Shown here: positions 58,301 to 64,000 of the stretch, one piece after another
How the letters are laid out: each line of letters starts with the position of its first letter
Position numbering within the stretch: the stretch's first letter is position 1
Notes under the pieces: generated by a model
Database searches by the model: none
What the model was told of the DNA's origin: nothing
The model's input: the letters and a program-made list of their open reading frames with translations, nothing else
Program-made: the position numbers and the translations under genes
Assembly (NCBI GenBank): GCA_013420905.1
Contig: JAAXNY010000014.1
Span: forward strand, 1-64,000
Source of the DNA: Collybia mongolica
Lineage: Eukaryota > Basidiomycota > Agaricomycetes > Agaricales > Clitocybaceae
DNA: 64,000 bases
Direction of reading: 5' to 3'

Positions 58301-58870
58301 CAGGACGGAGCAACAGGGCAATACACAACGACCGTTAAGACGGGAAGGCAAGCATGAGGCAATAGGAGCACGCTTCCACTCATAGTCGGGAAAATATATT
58401 TGTCCACCACAGCACAAAACACTACTCTTGTTTCCAGATCCCCATTATGCCAGGGATGGTACCTACTCTGCATCCGGGCTAATTTCGCTGAGCGTAATAT
58501 TCCTTTCCCCATTCTCCAACATTGGCCTCAACTTCTCATATATTTCTCGTATTTTGTTGGAACCTTCCCTTGTTGCAGGTGCGTCGTACGAAACTCATCA
58601 TGGAGCATCTCTTGCACGATATGTTCCTCCTGTTGGTTGAGGATTATGCTCGATCTTCCTGTCTCGAAGAGGCTGAGCTGTATTTGAGTATGGATATCCT
58701 GAATCATCGGTTGAAGACTCATGAGCGGTTGTCTAGGAAAGGTTCTGCCATGAGTATTATTTCAAGCCATTAGAAAATAGAAACGCACCGACTAAATGAT
58801 CTAAGTGCGAATAGTTATGAATTCAAGAGACGCCCCCGATCGGTGAGTAGTGGTCACACCCAAGGCATAA
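55380..58870. other. No supported gene
   Basis: Only short overlapping frames (longest 122 codons at 57306 on the +, rich in Leu/Pro/Ser and probably chance). No family resemblance, splice-linked segments, RNA genes or repeats that I could support. Confidence 0.45.
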
Positions 58871-58874
58871 TGCT

Positions 58875-59056
58875 CAGTGAAGGTTGGACCCGATTATTGG
58901 ATTAATCGAATCAGATCCAAGAAAAGGGTCAAATCAAAGGAAATTTCAAGGTCAAATTCGGTGGATTTGTCGATTTACTCAATCTAGTTTGTTTTTTTGA
59001 CCCCTTTCATAGGTCCGACTTGGTGTATTCGATATGATCAGGTCCGATCGTCACTG
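58875..59056. mobile_element. Degenerate ~180-bp MITE
   Basis: Left end CAGTGAAGGTTGGACCCGAT and right end, read inward, CAGTGACGATCGGACCTGAT form an imperfect 20-bp inverted repeat. The interior has further GGTC/GATC words and no coding sequence. No exact target duplication was seen. The CAGTG start suits hAT-type elements. Confidence 0.45.
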
Positions 59057-59270
59057 GGTGCACATATGACCGGTCATGACCGACCCTTGGGGATAATAAT
59101 AGGTATAGTCCAAATATTCCACAACCCGGTACCGGCCATCGTGATCGTTCCCGATAATATCATTTCATTGTCAGTTGCCGGTACCCAGAAATCCAAATAA
59201 ATAGCAAGAATGTAAGTCTAATCGTATCCCGCTGCCAATGATGCATATCGATTAATACATGTACTCAGAA

Positions 59271-59915
59271 TGATGAGCTGCGATGAACGTCCAGAAGACG
59301 TCCAAGCGCAACTCAAACGTACAGCAGGCTTAACAAATCCGCTCCTTTCTAATGTAGAGAAAAAGATCGCGAGAAAGCTCCTATCCGAAGCCCAAAATTA
59401 TACCAGTGTTCATGATGCTAAGATCATGGAGAAGAATTAGCCGACTTTGTGTTATCCTTGTATTATATAAATATCTGTCACCAGAACTTCTTGGAGAGAT
59501 CTTTTTGCAATATATGGAAGGCACCAACCTTGAGATCCCACTTAACAAATTATCCTTGGGACCATGGGAATTTGGGGAAATCTATTCGAGGTCATCCAAC
59601 CCTGTATGCAAATTATTGTGATCGGCGATTTTCTAGAGAATTTGTTGTAAGACTTCTACAAGCTGTCCAACGTACTCCCCCGAAATTCCACGTGAGTGCC
59701 CTAGGAATGCCCTGAATTTTGCTGAATTAGATACAAATTCAAGTATTGCGCCCTCCGGCTAATCGTCCATCTCAAAGACTTCATCATATTCCACGAAAAC
59801 AAAGTGTACTTCGGCACAGTCCAAGCGGGCGAAGGTCGGTCCTAGTATCTTGACGGCGCCTATACTCACCCTCAGGGAACGAAGGTTAGACAACCCTACA
59901 ACAGGCGACGCTATT
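59271..59915 (+). pseudogene. F-box protein relic
   Basis: An ATG at 59271 opens a frame of about 54 codons with a charged, helical N-terminus (LLSNVEKKIARKLLSEAQNY) ending in a stop at 59437. A different frame then carries an F-box-like piece, LSPELLGEIFLQYM, and LGPWEFGEIYSRSS, the counterpart of the G.VCSRWR segment. It stops again at 59621. Further scraps (APILTLRERRLDN near 59850) look like the following leucine-rich part. Frameshifts and stops make it a pseudogene. It ends where the repeats beside the copia element begin. Confidence 0.6.
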
Positions 59916-60069
59916 GGAATAGATTAATCTCAGTCAACGTAGAACGGGACTGTATATAATAGACTACCTATTGGAATAGATTAATCTATGGGTATGTAGT
60001 CAGTAAGAGGTTTCGTGCTAAGTGATTGTAAGTAAGGGTACACACCTCAGTCAACGTAGAACGGGACTG
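59911..60069. repeat. Interleaved short direct repeats
   Basis: A 20-bp word CTATTGGAATAGATTAATCT occurs at 59911-59930 and 59968-59987. A 24-bp word starting CTCAGTCAACGTAGAACGGG occurs at 59929-59952 and 60046-60069. The copies are identical and interleaved. They sit between the F-box relic and the copia element's 3' end, possibly within or just outside its LTR. Confidence 0.75.
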
Positions 60070-60261
60070 AGGTGGTACGACGGGCATCTACGGTATTTAA
60101 CTGTGAGCCAAGTTGGTAGGTAACTACGCTACGAGACCATCAATGAAATAAAAATCGAAAATGGTAAGCTAAGAGAGTGTCGTCCGTTTACAGGCGCGCG
60201 TGATGCGACGCGGCAGGGCACGACGGATTGCATATGTCCGAATATTCTCCAATACTCCCCC

Positions 60262-62004
60262 TCAAACCGTCGATAGCCCTAGCGCACGCGCGAAATGCTT
60301 CGCTTTCGCACTGGGGAGCGCTTTCGTCAGGGTGTCGGCGGTCATGTCGTCGGTGGGGCAGTAGATGAGCTTGATGTTTCCGGCTTCGACAATGTAGCGA
60401 ATATAGTGATAGCGTATGTCGATGTGTTTCGTACGCGCATGGTACGAACCGGATTTCGTGAGTGCGATGGCGGATTGGCTGTCACTGTATAGGGTGGTGG
60501 GTTCGGTGAGTGGACCGTTGATTGGTCCGTAGACCTCGCTGATAAGACGGCGCAGCCACATCGCTTCTTTGGCAGCGTGAGTAGCCGCCACGTACTCGGC
60601 TTCTGTCGTCGACAGAGTAACAAGTTCCTGTTTCTTCGACGACCATGACACGGCCCCTCCATCCACGATGAAGGCATAGCCGGAGATGGCACGCCTGTGC
60701 TCCTGCGAGGCGCCGTCCGCATCCACAAAGCCTTCCAGGCCTTCCTTCCCATTGCCATAGACGAGCTCGAGCTCTTTGGTGCCAAGCAGATACCGAAAGA
60801 TTCGCTTCACGGCCTCCCAATGGACCCATCCCGGGTTGTCGCAGAACTGCGCGACAGTAGGCACGGCAAACGCGATGTCGGGGCGTGTTCCCATTGCCGC
60901 GTACATCAACGATCCGACAGCTTCGCGATACGGCACGTTTCGCATGCGTGCGATATCCACGAGCGCGGTGGGGCATTGGGATTTGCTGAGGGCGACATTG
61001 GTGTCCATGGGCGTCGATACCGGCTTCAAATTGTCGAAATTGAACCGGGTTAGGATGGAGTCAATGTAGGCATGTTGGGATAGTGAGAGTGTGTGGTTGG
61101 GAAGGTCGCGAGTTACTTTGATACCGAGGATCCAATGGACTGGTCCTAGGTCTGTCATCGTGTACACCTGGTTGATGTCCTCCTTGAACTTAGCAATTTG
61201 TTTTGCAGATGTTCCTGTGGTGATGCAGTCGTCAACATGAATGACAATGACTATCAACTCGCCGTCTTCCTTCTTGAAGAAGACTCCGTGGTCCGCCTCG
61301 CTTCTCTCAAACCCTAAGTCTCCCAGTGCCTTTCGCAGTGCGTCGTACCAATTCTTTGCGCCCTGCTTGAGTCCATACAATGCCTTTCGCAGCCGAAAGA
61401 CATATGCCTTGGGGTCGGCTTTCGTCTGATCCACAGGCTGTTCGAGGTACACAACCTCATCTTCTCCAAGGACTCCGTTGAGGAATGCACTGTCGAAATC
61501 GAATGCATCTACAGGCCATCCGTTCCGAGCAGCTAGTGCGAGCACAAGGCAAAACGACGACATGCGCGCGACGGGCGCATACGTCTCATTGAAGTTGACA
61601 CCGTGAATCTGGGTGAAACCTTTCGCGACGAGACGTGCCTTATATTTCTCGACTTCACCAGCGGCGTTCTTCTTGATGCGAAGGACCCATTTGTAGCCAA
61701 CGACATTGGTGCCGGGAGGTGGACGCTTCACGAGTTCCCAGGTGCCGTTCGCTTCTAGCGTGCGCATTTCCTGCCTGATGGCCTCCTGCCATTTCGGCCA
61801 GTCTGGGCGCCGCTTTGCTTCCGCATAGTCTGGCGTCAGCCCTTCTGCTTCTCCCGTGACAGCTGCCATGGCGAAATCTTCCACGCTCACCATTTCCCAG
61901 TTGTCTGCTGCGCTGGCTTGTTCTTTCTCCCTCTGTTTCCCCTCCTGCATTCCAGGTGGAAGCATGGGAGCGCTGGGCCTTTCGTTTATCCGCCCCTCGC
62001 CCAA
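60262..62004 (-). CDS. Copia reverse transcriptase-RNase H
   Basis: 580 codons are open. The reverse transcriptase starts with WQEAIRQEM and TWELV, NVVGYKWVLRIKK, KARLVAKGF. Motif A is DAFDFDSAFLNG and motif C is IVIHVDDCI, so the catalytic Asp residues are kept. RNase H follows, with VDADGASQEHRRAISGYAF, STTEAEYVAA, YSDSQSAI and ARTKHIDIRYHYIR. No breaks are seen within this part. The frame is the same as that of the integrase part upstream and is separated from it only by TGA at 62014-62016, so it was once one polyprotein. The ATG at 62004 is probably not a natural start. Confidence 0.9.
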   Translation of the reverse strand: MGEGRINERPSAPMLPPGMQEGKQREKEQASAADNWEMVSVEDFAMAAVTGEAEGLTPDYAEAKRRPDWPKWQEAIRQEMRTLEANGTWELVKRPPPGTNVVGYKWVLRIKKNAAGEVEKYKARLVAKGFTQIHGVNFNETYAPVARMSSFCLVLALAARNGWPVDAFDFDSAFLNGVLGEDEVVYLEQPVDQTKADPKAYVFRLRKALYGLKQGAKNWYDALRKALGDLGFERSEADHGVFFKKEDGELIVIVIHVDDCITTGTSAKQIAKFKEDINQVYTMTDLGPVHWILGIKVTRDLPNHTLSLSQHAYIDSILTRFNFDNLKPVSTPMDTNVALSKSQCPTALVDIARMRNVPYREAVGSLMYAAMGTRPDIAFAVPTVAQFCDNPGWVHWEAVKRIFRYLLGTKELELVYGNGKEGLEGFVDADGASQEHRRAISGYAFIVDGGAVSWSSKKQELVTLSTTEAEYVAATHAAKEAMWLRRLISEVYGPINGPLTEPTTLYSDSQSAIALTKSGSYHARTKHIDIRYHYIRYIVEAGNIKLIYCPTDDMTADTLTKALPSAKAKHFARALGLSTV

Positions 62005-62013
62005 TCGTAGCCT

Positions 62014-63942
62014 TCACAAGTAGTCCGACTCAATGTGGACACGCTTTGGACGACCTTTGTTAGGTTCGTCATCGAGACGAGGGCTAGGTGGAGCATCCGG
62101 GTCAGGGATTTCTTCAACAGTGGCCTTATAGGGTGAAGAGGGCCGCTCAACGTCCACATCTTCCCACTCCCCCTCGAGCGGGACTGTCGGTACATCTTCC
62201 TCTTCGATATTGAACCTGACGCTGCGCTCAACTGTGACGGAACATTTTTCAGTCCAATAAATTCGATGCGCGCAGCTCTCCTTGTCGAATCCAACCCAAT
62301 GACCAATTTTCGAACGAGCGTCCAGCTTCGAGCCACTTGTGTCGTGCACGCGCACTCTGGAGCCCCATGGTGGAAGGTTCGAGATATTAGGCTTCTCACC
62401 CTCCATCAGCTCGTGTGGGGTTGTGTCGTCAAGTGCGCGCGTCCAGGTACGGTTTTTCAACCATGTCGCATGCATTACGGCCTCACCCCAGAGGTTTTTC
62501 GGTAGACCGCTATCATGAATCATTGCTCGAACCTTTTCGAGGAGTGTACGATTCAGCCGTTCGGCAACACCATTATACTCTGGTGTGTCGTGGACAGTCA
62601 AACGTCGTGTGGTTCCCCTCTCGTTCAGGTGGGCTGTGAACTCATTGCTGAGGTACTCCCCCCCTCTGTCCGAATGCAGTTTCTTAATTCTGACATTCTT
62701 CTGGGTCAGGAGCCATGCTTCATAGGACTTGTAGACCGTAAAAGTGTCGCTTTTCTCGCGAATGAGGTAGGTTGTAGCATGTCGGCTGTAGTCATCCGTG
62801 AAAGTGACGTAGTACCCCTTTTTGCCTAGGGTCTGGATGGGTGCAGGTCCCCAGAGGTCAGAGTGAACTTCGTCGCCTATCTTGGCTGCCCGTTTGCTCT
62901 CCCGAACCTTCTGGATGGGCTTTCGTGTGGTTTTCGCGGCCTCGCAAGATTCGCATATTGTCGCTTTGCTTGTTTCGTCGAGCTTTAGCCCATGCACCAG
63001 GCCTTTCATCAGGAGGGTACGCGCGGCTTCGTGAGCAACATGTCCTAGTCGACGGTGAAGTTCGTCAATTGTTACGACTTCGAGAGGAGTTTCAGGTGCT
63101 CTTGCAGTTGCAACAGCAGCGGTTTCAGGGTGAGGTGTGAAGACACGGTAAAGTCCGTTCTTCATGTTAATTACTCCAATGTGGCTCTTATCTTTCGTAT
63201 AGATACGACATGTCGAATCCCGGAAAACCAACACAGCACCAGCAATTGCAATGCGGCTAACTGATACAAGGGTTACGCCCATTGAGGGAGCATACAGGAC
63301 ATTTTCGAGGAGCACACGAGTGGCCGGCTTTGTGCCATTAGGGACATTGATGTACATATCACCCATTCCGATAGCATTGAAGGAACGCTTGTCGGCAGCA
63401 GTAATAGGCTTCGGGGGAATAGGTCGATAGTTGATGAAGCGGTGCCTGTACCCAGACATGTGGCGTGATGCTCCAGAATCGTACAACTCTGTATCAATGA
63501 GCTCACTGCCTAGGCTCGTACTGGTGTTCTTCTGGATTTCGGCAGCAACAAAAGTTCGTGTGTATGCTTCATCGTCCATTCCTATAACCTCATATTCATC
63601 TATGTCCTCACTAAAATAGGTATCATCCTCCATGTCATCCTCGTCTTCTGAGTCAGATACCACTTGTAGGGCTGGTGGTGGCTCGTCTCCGTACTTGTCA
63701 TCTTCCTCGTCATCCTCATCTGAGGAATCAGTGACGGGTACCAATTCTGGCATGCTGTTGGTTTCTTCTTCCAAAAACCAGAATTCTTCATCAGAAGTGG
63801 TGGTAGGGGCTTCGAAAAGATCAAGAATGTCTTCTTCGGTGAGAGCATCTTCGGCTGGCTGTTGTAGAGTAGGGTCAAGCTCCGCGAGCTCACCAATGAG
63901 GGACGACGACGACGCTGACAAGCCTAGCTCGGCGCTAGGCAT
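62014..63942 (-). CDS. Copia protease-integrase part of the polyprotein
   Basis: 642 codons are open. After an acidic, Ser/Asp/Glu-rich stretch (about residues 1-130) comes the aspartic protease active site ELYDSGASRHMSG (Asp155). The GAG-pre-integrase zinc-binding segment follows (HRRLGH ... ICESCEAAK, an HHCC pattern). The integrase core comes next, with its DDE residues in SDLWGP, SDRGGEY and GVAERLNR. The C-terminal part ends HIESDYL before TGA at 62014. Immediately after the stop the same frame continues RLRLGEGR into the reverse transcriptase. The expected gag/zinc-knuckle part is not upstream in this frame within the window; only 58 bases remain. Confidence 0.88.
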   Translation of the reverse strand: MPSAELGLSASSSSLIGELAELDPTLQQPAEDALTEEDILDLFEAPTTTSDEEFWFLEEETNSMPELVPVTDSSDEDDEEDDKYGDEPPPALQVVSDSEDEDDMEDDTYFSEDIDEYEVIGMDDEAYTRTFVAAEIQKNTSTSLGSELIDTELYDSGASRHMSGYRHRFINYRPIPPKPITAADKRSFNAIGMGDMYINVPNGTKPATRVLLENVLYAPSMGVTLVSVSRIAIAGAVLVFRDSTCRIYTKDKSHIGVINMKNGLYRVFTPHPETAAVATARAPETPLEVVTIDELHRRLGHVAHEAARTLLMKGLVHGLKLDETSKATICESCEAAKTTRKPIQKVRESKRAAKIGDEVHSDLWGPAPIQTLGKKGYYVTFTDDYSRHATTYLIREKSDTFTVYKSYEAWLLTQKNVRIKKLHSDRGGEYLSNEFTAHLNERGTTRRLTVHDTPEYNGVAERLNRTLLEKVRAMIHDSGLPKNLWGEAVMHATWLKNRTWTRALDDTTPHELMEGEKPNISNLPPWGSRVRVHDTSGSKLDARSKIGHWVGFDKESCAHRIYWTEKCSVTVERSVRFNIEEEDVPTVPLEGEWEDVDVERPSSPYKATVEEIPDPDAPPSPRLDDEPNKGRPKRVHIESDYL

Positions 63943-64000
63943 GTTATTCCTCGTTCAATCGTATTTCGCGCTCACAAGTATACCCATTTCCTACTCTCAT

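Larger units (their letters stand above)
59990..64000 (-). mobile_element. Ty1/copia LTR retrotransposon, right (5') part beyond the window
   Basis: On the minus strand the order is protease, integrase, reverse transcriptase, RNase H, the copia order. A polypurine tract GAGGGGGAG overlaps the stop of the pol frame (60254-60264). The 3' LTR begins directly after it (TATTGGAGAATATTC, from about 60253 downward); its other end is not defined here. The gag part and the 5' LTR should lie beyond position 64000. Coding is nearly intact, with one in-frame stop. Confidence 0.85.

Overview
The window is the left end of a fungal chromosome. It opens with about 118 bp of CCCTAA repeats (TTAGGG read toward the end) and runs about 64 kb inward. 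Several features point to an agaricomycete (mushroom-forming basidiomycete). Spliceosomal introns are mostly 50-75 bp with GT...AG ends and CTAAC-like branch sites. There is a ubiquitin-eL40 fusion gene with interrupted coding, and there are families known mainly from Agaricomycetes (DUF6593, DUF6699, F-box proteins with an APHQKMPPE-type F-box). The retroelements are a tyrosine-recombinase retrotransposon (DIRS-like) and a Ty1/copia element of kinds common in that class. No species can be named.

Layout. 0-3 kb: telomere, imperfect subtelomeric repeats, a cluster of a 17-bp palindrome, and a 56-bp-period minisatellite. 3.5-4.1 kb: intact ubiquitin-eL40 gene. 4.4-16.5 kb: mostly gene-poor, with an F-box relic (about 6.8-7.2 kb) and an intact F-box gene (7.8-9.3 kb). 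16.6-20 kb: a Ser/Thr-rich one-pass membrane protein and a DUF6593 protein. 21-26 kb: a decayed cluster with an MLKL-like helical domain fragment, two P-loop GTPase relics, hAT-type termini and a well-delimited 851-bp deleted hAT element. 29-38.6 kb is the most ordinary part: a DUF6699 protein, an HMG-box protein, and a DEDDh exonuclease-fold protein with seven exons. 39-41 kb: a second F-box paralogue. 41.5-47.6 kb: a mutated DIRS-like retrotransposon beside a hAT transposase fragment. 48-51.7 kb: repeat-rich, including a 1.17-kb inverted repeat. 51.8-55.1 kb: two divergent F-box genes. 58.9-60 kb: a small element and an F-box relic. 60.2-64 kb: a copia element cut by the window edge.

The genes do not form a pathway or operon. 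The window looks like a subtelomere in which F-box and GTPase/NLR-like families expand and decay among transposons. Most coding breaks visible in the retroelements fit C-to-T changes at CpG (CGA to TGA, CGA to CAA, GAC to AAC). That suggests methylation-linked or RIP-like mutation as the main cause of inactivation. All gene models with introns are my own splice inferences from sequence and need transcript support.
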